Origin: Flammeovirgaceae bacterium 311
GTDB lineage: Bacteria; Bacteroidota; Bacteroidia; Cytophagales; Cyclobacteriaceae
Reading direction: 5' to 3'
Assembly (NCBI GenBank): GCA_000597885.1
Contig: CP004371.1
Location: forward strand, 930,001 to 994,000
DNA: 64,000 bases
Shown piece after piece: positions 52,882 to 62,296 of the stretch (positions within the stretch are counted from its first letter, which is position 1; each line of letters opens with the position of its first letter). The position numbers were made by a program, and so were the translations under genes. The notes below the pieces were generated by a model, which was not told the DNA's origin, did no database searches, and worked only from the letters and a program-made list of their open reading frames with translations.

Positions 52882-53346
52882 AGGCTTATAATTTAAAGTT
52901 ATGTATCACTTTAAATTAACCAGCCTAAAATTTTCAGCTCAATAGCTTTATAAAGCTATAATTTTTAATAAAGCCCCTCTGTTTTTACGATAAACTAAAA
53001 ATTATTTTTTTAAATCAGGAGAAAAAATACATTATTTTTATTGCCCCCTCTCTACAAATTAGCTGAATCTAAAAAGTGCATTAATTATGCACTTAACTTC
53101 TCTAAAATTATTATTCCACATCACATAAATGCCTTATTTTCAAACCTGGTTTGGTAAAATTTCTAAAGTTTGAGCACGAGAGGTACAATAAATCAATAAA
53201 TCATTTTATGCTTTTTATGATCGTCTTCTCCCTGTCATAAGGCTGCAATGCATCAGATTAAAAAAGCGCAGTAGAACTGCGCATAGGTAGTATAAATTGA
53301 TTTCTGATACTTGTAGGTAAAAACCTGTATCCCGCTCTGTTCCTGA
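52882..53346. other. AT-rich intergenic region with a 21-base palindromic box
   Basis: It contains a short inverted repeat AAGTGCAT-taatt-ATGCACTT at 53074-53094 about 230 bases upstream of amt, and a terminator hairpin GCGCAGT-aga-ACTGCGC at 53266-53282, which on the minus strand ends in a U run and so serves the transporter gene ending at 53347. No gene is seen. Confidence 0.5.
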
Positions 53347-54660
53347 TCAGGAGTATGTAGCTAAAGCTTCTTCTCTCTTTTTTTTCAGGCGGGCTGTTTG
53401 CAGAATGCCGAAACCAATCAGGAAAAATAGGCACATAAACAGCATGCTGTTGCGCATACTGTCTGTAAGCTGCAAAATGAGGCCGAAGGAGAAGGTACCC
53501 AGCACAATGGCAATTTTTTCGGTGATGTCGTAAAAGCTGAAATAAGAGGCGGTATCTTTTGTGCCTTCAGGAATAAGCTTGGAGTAGGCAGAACGGGAAA
53601 CAGCCTGAATGCCGCCCATCACAAAACCAAGCAGGCCAGCCAGGGCATAAAACGACATTTTATCTTTAAGAAAGTAGGCCAGCAGGCAAATACCCATCCA
53701 AATAATGAGGGTGCCGCCAATGGCAAACTTATTGCCCTTTCGTCCGGAGAGCCAAGCAAAAAAAGTAGCACCTGCAATGGCCAGCACCTGCAGGATTAAA
53801 ACAACGATGATCATTTCATCACCGGTGATGCCTACCTCAGCTTCGCCAAAAAGAGGTGCCAACAGCATTACCGTTTGCACACCCATGCTGTAAAAGAAGA
53901 AAGAAAGTAAAAAGCGCAGTGTATTAACCTGTTGCTTCAGTGCTTTGATTACTTTGGCAATCTCCTGAAATCCTTTACCCAGCACCTGCCTATTAATGGG
54001 GTGCCCAGTTGGTCTGTCTTTTAGGTAGTGGAAAGCAATTTGGGCAAAGCCAATCCACCAGATGCCCACCAGCAAAAAGCCAAAGCGGGTGGCGTTGCCT
54101 GTTGTACCAAGTCCTAACATTTCAGGGTTGAGGATCATGAAAAGCGTAAGCAGCAGCAAAATAACGCTGCCGATGTAGCCAAATGAAAAACCCCTGGCGC
54201 TAATTTTATCCATGCGATCGGCCGTAGCAATCTCCGGCAGAAAACCATTGTAGAACACTAGTGAGCCGGCATAGCCAACACTTGCCAGCACGGCACAGCC
54301 AATCCCCCACTCTATGTTTTCGCCATAAAAGAAAAACAGGCCTATACAGGCCAGCGAACCCAGGTACGTAAAAAACTGCATGAATCGCTTTTTTCTTCCA
54401 CTGTAATCGGCAATGCCCGATAGTACAGGAGAAAGCAGAACAATCAAGAAAAAAGAAAAGGAAATAGCATAGGTGTACAGCACTGTATTGACAAATGAGA
54501 AGCCAAAAAAAAGAACTACTTCCCCTCCAAATGCCTCTTTGGTTGCAGCACTGTAATAAATTGGAAATATGGCCGTGGTAACAATCAGGTTATACACCGA
54601 ATTTGCCCAATCGTAAGAACACCAGGCATTAATGACACGGGGGTTATTTTTCTGCATCAT
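53347..54660 (-). CDS. UMF1/Atg22-like MFS transporter
   Basis: The 437-residue protein has about 12 transmembrane helices and the family start KNNPRVINAWCSYDWANSVYNL, which is highly characteristic of UMF1 (vacuolar effluxer-like) transporters. The ATG that gives MMQKNN fits the family better than one 72 bases upstream. Later RQVLGKGFQEIAKVIKALKQ marks the central cytosolic loop. Substrates in bacteria are unknown; in yeast the relative Atg22 exports amino acids from the vacuole. A hairpin terminator lies beyond its stop. Confidence 0.87.
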   Translation of the reverse strand: MMQKNNPRVINAWCSYDWANSVYNLIVTTAIFPIYYSAATKEAFGGEVVLFFGFSFVNTVLYTYAISFSFFLIVLLSPVLSGIADYSGRKKRFMQFFTYLGSLACIGLFFFYGENIEWGIGCAVLASVGYAGSLVFYNGFLPEIATADRMDKISARGFSFGYIGSVILLLLTLFMILNPEMLGLGTTGNATRFGFLLVGIWWIGFAQIAFHYLKDRPTGHPINRQVLGKGFQEIAKVIKALKQQVNTLRFLLSFFFYSMGVQTVMLLAPLFGEAEVGITGDEMIIVVLILQVLAIAGATFFAWLSGRKGNKFAIGGTLIIWMGICLLAYFLKDKMSFYALAGLLGFVMGGIQAVSRSAYSKLIPEGTKDTASYFSFYDITEKIAIVLGTFSFGLILQLTDSMRNSMLFMCLFFLIGFGILQTARLKKKREEALATYS

Positions 54661-55170
54661 GGTTAAAAGCAGTTGCTGGCGGTAAAGTACGAAGAATGGC
54701 TGTAAACTATCATGCCTGCCGGCAATGGCCATGTTAAATTTGATAAGTTACCGGCATTTTTACAGGGGAACTTACAGGATGATGATTCCACCTTAGCCAG
54801 GTTCGCAGCTACGGAGCAGGCACAGCAGAAAGGGGCTGATCAATCTCCTGCCAAACTAAGTTTACACTTTTGCAACTACACCAATTAGCATTTCCAAATG
54901 TTGTTTTGTTTAACATTTTGCTCCATAGCAAGCTGTTTTTTAAATAAATTGTAACTAAATCAGTACAAAATGTTAACTTAAATGCAAAGCTCCCGAAATC
55001 GTTGTCGGAGCCTTAGAAAACGATTGCACGCCAAAGTATCTTTAGAAAAAATAAATTCTACAAGAATTTTATGCTGAGTTTGCAGGAATAACTTTGAGTT
55101 TATTCTCTTGTATTTGCGGCAATTCCTTACCTATTTTGCGCCTTAAGGAAGCATTTTAACCTATCCAGCC
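54661..55170. other. Divergent intergenic region with a long-range inverted repeat
   Basis: No gene is seen. TTAACATTTTG at 54910-54920 is the complement of CAAAATGTTAA at 54966-54976, with 45 bases between. Closer to pntAA, AAATTCT-aca-AGAATTT forms a shorter inverted repeat. The region is the control space for the transporter gene and the pnt operon. Confidence 0.45.
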
Positions 55171-56304
55171 TTGAAAATAGCTGTACTCAAAGAGACCAAA
55201 GTACCCGAACGCAGGGTTGCGCTCTCTCCCGACGTAGTAAAATCATTGACCAAAGCAGGCTTTCAGTGTGGCATTGAAAGCGGGGCCGGCCTAGGCTCTG
55301 GCTTTTATGATAAAGCCTACGAAGCTGCCGGAGCCCTTATTTTTAAGGACAAACAGCCCCTGCTCCAGGATACGGACCTGCTGCTAAAGGTAAACGCCCC
55401 CACCCCCGATGAGCTGCTGCTAATGCGGGATGGCACGGCTTTCATTTCCTTTATGTATGCTTACACCGTTCCGGAGCTGGTAGATGTATGCGTGCGGAAG
55501 AAGATTTCTGCTTTTGCCATGGATGCAGTACCCCGCATTTCGCGTGCACAGAAAATGGATGCGCTTAGCTCGCAGGCCAACCTGGGTGGTTATAAAGCGG
55601 TAATCATGGGTGCCGATGCCCTTGGTAAAATATTTCCGCTGATGATGACGGCTGCCGGCACCATTACCCCTGCACGCGTGCTGATTTTCGGTGCAGGTGT
55701 TGCCGGCCTGCAGGCTATTGCCACTGCCAAACGTCTGGGCGCGGTGGTGGAAGTAACCGATGTGCGCCCTGAAACCAAAGAGCAGGTAGAATCTCTGGGT
55801 GGTCGCTTCCTGGAAGTAAAAGCCGAAGGTGTGCAAACCGAGGGCGGCTATGCCAAAGAAGTATCGGCCGAATATCTTCAGAAACAGAAAGAACTTGTTA
55901 CCAAACATATTGCCGATGCAGACCTGGTGATTACCACCGCCCTTGTAATCGGTAAAAAAGCTCCCCTGCTGGTAACAGAAGCAATGGTGCAAAGCATGAA
56001 ACCCGGCTCTGTGATAGTTGATATGGCCGTTGAATCGGGTGGCAACTGTGCCCTTAGCGAATACAACCAGACGGTTGTTAAGCATGATGTGACCATTATC
56101 GGTGAGGCTAACCTGCCAGCCCTGGTTTCTGTGAACGCCAGTGAGCTCTATGCCAAAAACATCAGTACCCTGCTCCTGCACCTGGCTACCAAAGATGGCT
56201 TTAAATGGGAGATGGACGAAGAAATCACCAAAGGCTCCCTGATTACCCACCAGGGCCAGCTGGTACACGAGTTTACCAAAAACATTTTAAGCAAGACAGT
56301 ATGA
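55171..56304 (+). CDS. pntAA: NAD(P) transhydrogenase alpha subunit 1 (domain I); TTG start
   Basis: The 377-residue protein is the NAD(H)-binding domain I of proton-translocating transhydrogenase, which uses the membrane proton gradient to make NADPH. It starts KIAVLKETKVPERRVALSP, has RISRAQKMDALSSQANLGGY near 128, the dinucleotide loop FGAGVAGLQAIATAKRLGA near 172, and VTDVRPETKEQVESLGG. The protein ends after domain I, so the alpha subunit is split as in Rhodospirillum rubrum. TTG is the start by homology. Its stop overlaps the next ATG (ATGA). Confidence 0.93.
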   Translation: MKIAVLKETKVPERRVALSPDVVKSLTKAGFQCGIESGAGLGSGFYDKAYEAAGALIFKDKQPLLQDTDLLLKVNAPTPDELLLMRDGTAFISFMYAYTVPELVDVCVRKKISAFAMDAVPRISRAQKMDALSSQANLGGYKAVIMGADALGKIFPLMMTAAGTITPARVLIFGAGVAGLQAIATAKRLGAVVEVTDVRPETKEQVESLGGRFLEVKAEGVQTEGGYAKEVSAEYLQKQKELVTKHIADADLVITTALVIGKKAPLLVTEAMVQSMKPGSVIVDMAVESGGNCALSEYNQTVVKHDVTIIGEANLPALVSVNASELYAKNISTLLLHLATKDGFKWEMDEEITKGSLITHQGQLVHEFTKNILSKTV

Positions 56305-56591
56305 ACACCGAAACCCTGCTAGTGCTGCTATACGTGCTGGTACTGGCCTCCTTTGTGGGCTTTGAGCTGATCTCCAAGGTACCACCCACCCTGCATACCC
56401 CGCTGATGTCTGGCTCCAATGCCATCTCTGGTATTACCATTGTAGGCGCTATTGTGGCCGCCGGCCCCGATGTAAGCTCGGTTAGTAAATGGCTTGGTGT
56501 AGCTGCGCTTTTACTGGCTACCCTGAACGTGGTAGGTGGTTATGTGGTGACCGACCGTATGTTGCAGATGTTCAAAAAGAGGAAAAAATAA
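56301..56591 (+). CDS. pntAB: NAD(P) transhydrogenase alpha subunit 2 (membrane domain)
   Basis: The 96-residue protein begins MNTETLLVLLYVLVLASFVGF and has three hydrophobic helices with KVPPTLHTPLMSGSNAISGI between the first two, the signature of the short alpha-2 subunit. It supplies part of the proton channel (domain II). Its ATG overlaps the pntAA stop by 4 bases, and pntB starts 5 bases after its stop. Confidence 0.92.
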   Translation: MNTETLLVLLYVLVLASFVGFELISKVPPTLHTPLMSGSNAISGITIVGAIVAAGPDVSSVSKWLGVAALLLATLNVVGGYVVTDRMLQMFKKRKK

Positions 56592-56596
56592 TCATC

Positions 56597-58000
56597 ATGG
56601 ATAGAGAACTCATTATTCAAATTGCCTACCTGGTGGCATCGGTGATGTTTATTCTTGGCATTAAAATGCTGGGAAGAACCACTACTGCCCGCAGGGGCAA
56701 CACCATATCGGCCGTGGCCATGTTGATTGCCATTCTGGTTACCCTGCTCGACAGGCAGGTTTTAAGCTTTACCGAAATATTTGTTACCATCCTGGTAGGC
56801 TCAGTACTGGGAACCATTGTTGCGCGCCGGGTAGAAATGACCTCCATGCCGGAAATGGTCGCCATCTTTAATGGCTTTGGTGGTGCAGCATCGGTATTGG
56901 TTGCATCTTCAGAATACTGGCGGCTGGCACACACCCAAAATCTTAGCATGGATCCTGTGGTAGGCATTACCGTAGTACTAAGTGTGATCATTGGTGCTGT
57001 AACCCTTACCGGTTCATTTGTAGCTTTCGGTAAGCTGAAAGGCTTTATCAGCGGCAAAGCGATCATGTTTAGCGGGCAGCATGCTGTAAACGCAGTTTTG
57101 TTTGTTGCTGTGCTGGTGCTTTCTGCCCTGCTGGTGGTAAATCCAAACCAGGAGATCTGGATGCTGGGCGTAATTGCCATTGCGCTGTTACTGGGGGTGC
57201 TTACCGTTATTCCTATTGGCGGTGCCGATATGCCTGTGGTAATTTCCCTGCTGAACTCTTATTCTGGAATAGCGGCTTGTGCAACTGGTTTTGTACTGAA
57301 CAATCAGGTACTCATTATTGCCGGTGCGCTGGTAGGTGCCTCCGGTATCATCCTTACCCAGATTATGTGTAAGGCCATGAACCGATCGCTCACAAACGTA
57401 CTTTTGGGTGGTTTTGGCCAGACCTCTTCTGGTGTGGCCGCAGCCGGCGGCGAAGAAATTGTGGTGAAAGAAGTTGGTGTGGAAGAGAGCGCCATGCTTT
57501 TTGAGTCTGCCTCTTCGGTAATAATCGTGCCAGGTTATGGCATGGCCGTAGCCCAGGCCCAGCACATTGTACGCGAACTTACCGATATGCTGGAGAAGCG
57601 CGGTACTTCAGTAAAATTCGCCATTCACCCGGTTGCAGGCCGTATGCCAGGACATATGAATGTATTGCTGGCCGAAGCAAACATTCCATACGACAAGCTG
57701 ATTGAGATGGATCACATCAATGATGAGTTTGCCAATACAGATATTGCCCTGATCATTGGTGCTAACGACGTGGTAAACCCTGCTGCCCGCAGCAATCCGC
57801 AAAGCCCTATTTATGGCATGCCTATTCTGAATGCAGATAAAGCCCGTACAGTGATTGTTTGTAAGCGTGGTATGAGTGCAGGTTATGCAGGTATTGAAAA
57901 TGAGCTCTTCGGCTATCCGAACTGTTTAATGCTCTTCGGCGATGCCAAAGCTACCATGACCAAAGTAGTAAGCGAGCTAAAAGAACTGGTTCCGGCATAA
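56597..58000 (+). CDS. pntB: NAD(P) transhydrogenase beta subunit
   Basis: The 467-residue protein has about nine helices of domain II and a C-terminal NADP(H)-binding domain III: VIIVPGYGMAVAQAQH, the HPVAGRMPGHMNVLLAEA segment, and LIIGANDVVNPAAR, then YAGIENELF. The frame is open 108 bases upstream, but the ATG that gives MDRELIIQIAYLVAS fits. With pntAA and pntAB it forms the complete enzyme. A hairpin follows. Confidence 0.93.
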   Translation: MDRELIIQIAYLVASVMFILGIKMLGRTTTARRGNTISAVAMLIAILVTLLDRQVLSFTEIFVTILVGSVLGTIVARRVEMTSMPEMVAIFNGFGGAASVLVASSEYWRLAHTQNLSMDPVVGITVVLSVIIGAVTLTGSFVAFGKLKGFISGKAIMFSGQHAVNAVLFVAVLVLSALLVVNPNQEIWMLGVIAIALLLGVLTVIPIGGADMPVVISLLNSYSGIAACATGFVLNNQVLIIAGALVGASGIILTQIMCKAMNRSLTNVLLGGFGQTSSGVAAAGGEEIVVKEVGVEESAMLFESASSVIIVPGYGMAVAQAQHIVRELTDMLEKRGTSVKFAIHPVAGRMPGHMNVLLAEANIPYDKLIEMDHINDEFANTDIALIIGANDVVNPAARSNPQSPIYGMPILNADKARTVIVCKRGMSAGYAGIENELFGYPNCLMLFGDAKATMTKVVSELKELVPA

Positions 58001-58039
58001 GAATAGAATGCGCTGTAAGTGTTATTAGTATAAGGAACG

Positions 58040-58066
58040 GAAAAGGAGGCGTTGAGCCCCCTTTTC
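58040..58066 (+). terminator. Terminator of the pnt operon
   Basis: GAAAAGGAGGC / GCCCCCTTTTC pair with one mismatch around loop GTTGA, followed by TTG, 39 bases after the pntB stop. Confidence 0.6.
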
Positions 58067-58231
58067 TTGATTCAGGAGCTTTCTAATGTTGATAATTCCA
58101 TGCAACAGCTGGCGGAAAGCATCTCTGTTGCTCCGATTGAGAAGGTTTGATTTGTCGCATGCGGCTAAGGGTTTTGCCAGCTATTCCTTATCTTAGCCAC
58201 CTGACTATCTTTTATTTTTTTTAACTGCCAT

Positions 58232-59239
58232 ATGAAATTAAACTGGGGTGTACTGGGTGTTGCAAAAATTGCCCGGGAAAAAGTAATTCCGGCCATGGCC
58301 GGAAGCGAGCTGTACCAGGTTAAGGGTATTGCATCGCGCAAGCTGGAAAAAGCACAGGAAGCCGCAAAAAAACTCGATATTCCCAAAGCCTATGGCTCCT
58401 ACGAGGAGCTGATTGAAGATCCGGATATACACATTATTTACAACCCCCTGCCCAACCACCTGCATTATGAATACACCCTTAAATGTATAGAAGCAGGCAA
58501 ACATGTGCTGTGCGAAAAACCGCTTGCACTCCAGGCAGAAGATGTAAAAAAACTCATTGAAGCCCGCAACAAACATGGCGTAAAGGTTGGGGAAGCTTTT
58601 ATGGTAAGAACGCACCCGCAGTGGCTAAAAACACGAGAGCTGGTACAGAGCGGAGCACTGGGCAACATAAAGCTGATCCAGGGCAGCTTCAGTTATTTCA
58701 ATACCAACCCTGACAACATTCGCAATATCGCAGATTATGGCGGAGGTGCTGTATGGGATATAGGGTGTTACCCGGTGCATACAGCTCGTTTTGTGCTGGG
58801 CGAAGAGCCGCTAAGGCTGGTGGCCCATATGGAAAAAGATCCTGAAATGGGTACTGATATTTTCACAGGCGTTATGATGCAATTTCGCTCCTGCACAGTA
58901 CAATTTGGGGTTAGCACCCAGCTGTCGCCTTACCAGCGCATGCACTTTCTCGGAGATAAGCAGGAGCTGGAAGTGCAGATACCTTTCAATGCCCCTAATG
59001 ACCGTTCCTGCGTAATTACCCTCAACAATGGAGATGTTTTTCAGGATAAGCTGGAAAATTTAGTTTTTGAGCAGTCTGACCAATACTCCATTCAGGCAGA
59101 AGCCTTCAGCAGGGCAGTGCTGGAAAACACTGAGGTTCCGGTGCCGCTGGAGGATTCCCTTGCCAATACCAAAGTGCTGGAAGCTATTTTTTTATCTGCA
59201 AAAGAAGGCAGATGGGTTGATATCAGCTCGGACAAATAG
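58232..59239 (+). CDS. Gfo/Idh/MocA family oxidoreductase
   Basis: The 335-residue protein has the N-terminal Rossmann region (NWGVLGVAKIAREKVIPAM), the Asn/Pro loop YNPLPNHLHYEYTLKCIEAGKHVLCEKPLAL with Lys of the EKP motif, and the C-terminal YxxGxH-like region in GGGAVWDIGCYPVHTARFVLG. These enzymes act on sugars or inositol derivatives with NAD(P). The substrate is unknown. It is transcribed alone in front of a small lipoprotein gene. Confidence 0.92.
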   Translation: MKLNWGVLGVAKIAREKVIPAMAGSELYQVKGIASRKLEKAQEAAKKLDIPKAYGSYEELIEDPDIHIIYNPLPNHLHYEYTLKCIEAGKHVLCEKPLALQAEDVKKLIEARNKHGVKVGEAFMVRTHPQWLKTRELVQSGALGNIKLIQGSFSYFNTNPDNIRNIADYGGGAVWDIGCYPVHTARFVLGEEPLRLVAHMEKDPEMGTDIFTGVMMQFRSCTVQFGVSTQLSPYQRMHFLGDKQELEVQIPFNAPNDRSCVITLNNGDVFQDKLENLVFEQSDQYSIQAEAFSRAVLENTEVPVPLEDSLANTKVLEAIFLSAKEGRWVDISSDK

Positions 59240-59325
59240 AAGTAGCTTATCAGCATATAACAGAAATTTACAAGCTGCCCAACCCTTTGCCTGCCTGAAC
59301 TGTCTCAATAGCAAAGGAACCTGTT

Positions 59326-59793
59326 ATGTTAAGAACATTTGCATTTTTTGCAGCCCTGCTGCTGCTGCTGCTTTCCTGCGAGGAAGATCGTCTGGAAACC
59401 TCTACCTTCTATGACAACCCTACCCTTAACAGCATTGCCGGCACCTGGAAAGTAGTCTCTTATGAAGATTATAAGGACAATACTGTTATCACCAAAACAA
59501 CAGAAAACTCCATGAATGGCGCCGAGGTCATTATTAGCTTCAATGATACTGGTACACCGCTTCAGTTTTGGGGCGTTAACACCACAAATCAGATTTCCGG
59601 CACCTATGAATATTCACCAGCCGAAAGAACCATACAAATAATCAGCCTCGACTCATCAGAAATCAATCAGCCGGAATGGGGCGACAGATTCAGTGAGGCA
59701 ATTCATAAAGTCAGGAGCTATAAGGTTAATGAGCAGCAGCTAAGGTTATACTACAACAACCGGGAGAATAGCATTACGCTGGTGAGGCAGTAG
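59326..59793 (+). CDS. Small lipoprotein, lipocalin/META-like
   Basis: The 155-residue product has a signal peptide with Cys18 as the lipidated residue (LLLLSC). The mature part looks beta-rich: IAGTWKVVSYEDY near residue 40 is the usual start of a lipocalin-like or META-like barrel, with ISGTYEYSPAERTIQII in the middle. The function is unknown. It is likely an outer-membrane or periplasmic-facing lipoprotein. No close operon partner. Confidence 0.75.
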   Translation: MLRTFAFFAALLLLLLSCEEDRLETSTFYDNPTLNSIAGTWKVVSYEDYKDNTVITKTTENSMNGAEVIISFNDTGTPLQFWGVNTTNQISGTYEYSPAERTIQIISLDSSEINQPEWGDRFSEAIHKVRSYKVNEQQLRLYYNNRENSITLVRQ

Positions 59794-60234
59794 GCATAGC
59801 GTTAAAAATCCAAAAAAGGAACATACATGTTCCAACTCTTTAATTGAAAGCTGTGTCTTTATAACAACCACAGAGAACGATACCGGTCTTAGTAAACTGT
59901 CGGTATGGTATTCTGAACGATCTAAGCCACACGAAATACCCACCAACAAACCAACCAACCATTAAGTGGGAGCAGCTGTAGAGTCCATAAACTTTACAGC
60001 TGCTATTTTTTTGTCTACACCTCAACTGAGGGCGGGCAGCAGACAAGCAGAAACTGCTGCTCTGCTGCTTAACCAGCCTCTAAACCTCCTCTTTCTCCCT
60101 ATTGCAGGGCTGCTGTGATAGCATGAAGGCTTTCTGTATGGTTCATTCTCTAAAATGAGAAAGCCTGCCCTGTAGGCAAGCCCTCTCCCCAATACATTTG
60201 TATTAAATCTTCAGACTATTACCATGCCTGCCGG
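59794..60234. other. Structured convergent intergenic region
   Basis: A hairpin with AGCAGCTGTA / TACAGCTGCT arms (59971-59980, 59995-60004) followed by a T run at 60006-60012 probably ends the lipoprotein transcript. AGGCTTTCT / AGAAAGCCT arms (60127-60135, 60158-60166) lie closer to the GyrI-like gene. GGAACATACATGTTCC near 59820 is another short inverted repeat. No credible coding region is present. Confidence 0.55.
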
Positions 60235-60717
60235 TTATGCCAGGCCAATCTGAATTTCGGTGATGTTGTTTACAGAAGTAAGGTGCTCCCACACTTTGTA
60301 TACCTCGCGTACTTCTGTACCGGGGATCAGCTGATTGAGTGCAATCTGTTGATAGAGCATTTCATAAGCAGGATGCATCTGGCTAACATCACCTTTGTAA
60401 TCATGGCTCACACATTGAAAGGCTTCAGTCTCCCTGATATGGAAACCAGGTCCAACAGACTTTCTTTCAAGTACTGGCTGGGCAATTTGCAGCGTAAATT
60501 CTTTGTCCAAATCGCCAGTGGGATTCAGGTAAATAAATTCCATAGGGCCGGCGGTGGTAAATCCACGCCGCTGTACCTCCTGAATCAGGCTAGCTACAAT
60601 CGGATTTACATAATCATGGATCTGCCTAAGGGTGGTGTTACCCTCGTGGTAAATAATGGTTTTAGGGGCAACCACTTTGGTGGTAAGGGTTTGGGGGTTC
60701 GCAACATTTGCTTCCAT
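60235..60717 (-). CDS. GyrI-like small-molecule-binding protein
   Basis: The 160-residue product is a stand-alone GyrI/AraC-effector-type domain. KVVAPKTIIYHEGNTTLRQIHDYVNPIVASLIQEV and GPMEFIYLNPTGDLDKEFTLQIAQPV match the first half of that fold; AYEMLYQQIALNQL lies in the second half. There is no DNA-binding domain. The ATG giving MEANVANPQ is preferred to one 42 bases upstream. Role unknown; relatives bind hydrophobic small molecules or hydrolyse them. Confidence 0.8.
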   Translation of the reverse strand: MEANVANPQTLTTKVVAPKTIIYHEGNTTLRQIHDYVNPIVASLIQEVQRRGFTTAGPMEFIYLNPTGDLDKEFTLQIAQPVLERKSVGPGFHIRETEAFQCVSHDYKGDVSQMHPAYEMLYQQIALNQLIPGTEVREVYKVWEHLTSVNNITEIQIGLA

Positions 60718-60808
60718 CGATCTAAAAATATTTGGGTTGAAAAATGAATGACAAACCAAAGCTAAAGGCCATCGGTGACAACCCTATGTCAGTTGCCTTT
60801 ACAATATT

Positions 60809-61564
60809 TTATAAAATTTTATCCCCCTGCTCCTGCACAGGCAGCAGATCGCAAAACCAGAAACCCATGGGTGCCTGAGCGGGAGCATCTGCATCATCAC
60901 CTGCCTCTTTTGGAGATCTATACTCCCGGTACACTTTTTCACCAACCGTAAAATCAACTGGCTTATTAAAGATCGGGCCATCAAAAACAAAAGTATGAAA
61001 CTCACCATTTTCCCCGCAGGGATCTACATAAGCGGGTAGGCCGGAAAGGTCCTTTAGAAAGTCTCTGTCAATATGCCGGCCTGCGAAACTTTCATCAAGT
61101 ACATCTGCTTTGGTGCACACCAGGATGGTTTTAAAGCCCAGGTCCAGGAATTCGTGGAGCAGATCAGTAGTATCACGCTTCCAGAGTGGAAAATAGGCGC
61201 TAAAGCCTTTTTGTGCCAGCTGTTCCTCACGGTATTTTTTCAGATCTTCCAGAAAGATATCACCAAATATGGAGTGCGTGAATCCTTCTGACTTGAGTCC
61301 CTCCATTGTTTCGCTCATCAGCCTGTTGTATTCTTCCATGCCGGGTTGTTCCGGAAGCATTAGTTTCTGCAGGGGCAATCCAATATTCCGGGCTTGCTGC
61401 TCCAGCAATACTTCCCTTACTCCGTGCATAGTCACGCGTGCATAGGTGCTGTTTATACTTGTAAGTAAACGACCCACAGCGTATTGAGGATCCTTCAGGC
61501 TGTGGTAGAGGGCCAGTGCACTGTCTTTACCCCCACTCCAGTTTAAAATTGATTGATAGGCCAT
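60809..61564 (-). CDS. Dph6-family ATP pyrophosphatase
   Basis: The 251-residue protein has the PP-loop motif WSGGKDSALALYHS at residues 9-22, EYNRLMSETMEGLKSEGF, IFGDIFLEDLKKYREE, FPLWKRDTTDLLHEF and a C-terminal DPCGENGEFHTFVFDGP, all classic for the diphthine-ammonia ligase (Dph6) superfamily. Bacteria lack diphthamide, so its substrate differs; the real role is unknown. It is a single gene between the GyrI-like and GNAT genes on the same strand. Confidence 0.88.
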   Translation of the reverse strand: MAYQSILNWSGGKDSALALYHSLKDPQYAVGRLLTSINSTYARVTMHGVREVLLEQQARNIGLPLQKLMLPEQPGMEEYNRLMSETMEGLKSEGFTHSIFGDIFLEDLKKYREEQLAQKGFSAYFPLWKRDTTDLLHEFLDLGFKTILVCTKADVLDESFAGRHIDRDFLKDLSGLPAYVDPCGENGEFHTFVFDGPIFNKPVDFTVGEKVYREYRSPKEAGDDADAPAQAPMGFWFCDLLPVQEQGDKIL

Positions 61565-61795
61565 GTTCTAAGTTGAGACTTTTAGCCCTGGGAGAAAATC
61601 CATAAAACCCATAGACACTATAAAATGATTGGCTAACACCGTTTAGTAAGATTCAAAATTGTTTTTTAAACTTACTCCCAACTTCTCCCCGGGTAGCGGG
61701 CTCATTATTTCTGTTATCGGCTATGCAGGTACGTAACAGTGCTTATAGGAGCAGGATAAACGGTAGCTGTAGCATAGCACAGATCAGCAGCAGGA

Positions 61796-62257
61796 TTAAT
61801 CTTTGCCGGCATTAGAATGCTCCAGATCCAGTGTCATCTGGTAGAGGTCAAAGCCTTCGGCCCAAAAATCTTTTTCTGTTTTTAATAATGTAAACCCCAC
61901 TTTCTCATAAAATTTATATGCCAGCTGGGTCGTTCTCACAACTACCCTCCTGATGGCAGGATTCTTTCTGATGTTGCTGATTCTGTGAAGGGTAAGACTT
62001 TTACCAAACCCTTTTCCCTGGTAAGCGGGATGTATCATATCCCAGGAAATGGGGGCTATACCGTCTTCGGGGAAATAGTTGATACCACCCGAACCTATGA
62101 GTTTTCCGCCCTCTTCTACTACAAAGTAATCTTCCAGATAACAATCCAGATATTCTATAAAATCATCCTCTTCAGATTCTGCAAAATATTGGGGAATGTT
62201 AAGCTTCAGTAAGGAAATAAGCTCCTGTTTATCGCCGGTGGTATATGGCCTGATCAT
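61796..62257 (-). CDS. GNAT family N-acetyltransferase
   Basis: The 153-residue protein has the GNAT layout: GSGGINYFPEDGIAPISWDMIHPAYQGKGFGKSLTLHRI shows strand 4, motif A with the QGKGFG acetyl-CoA loop, and RRVVVRTTQLAYKFYEKVGF is motif B. The acceptor is not predictable. It is well separated from its neighbours. Confidence 0.9.
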   Translation of the reverse strand: MIRPYTTGDKQELISLLKLNIPQYFAESEEDDFIEYLDCYLEDYFVVEEGGKLIGSGGINYFPEDGIAPISWDMIHPAYQGKGFGKSLTLHRISNIRKNPAIRRVVVRTTQLAYKFYEKVGFTLLKTEKDFWAEGFDLYQMTLDLEHSNAGKD

Positions 62258-62296
62258 ATTACTACTTTATATGCTGCCTAATCTCTGAAATATAAA

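Noticed and set aside
55420-56268. A 282-codon frame antisense to pntAA
   Set aside because: It is the shadow of a highly conserved gene in another frame; its composition (rich in His, Phe, Gln, Gly) is not protein-like.
59794-60012. Possible independent small RNA between the lipoprotein and GyrI-like genes
   Set aside because: It ends in a good terminator, but no promoter motif is seen and it is simpler to read it as the lipoprotein 3' UTR.
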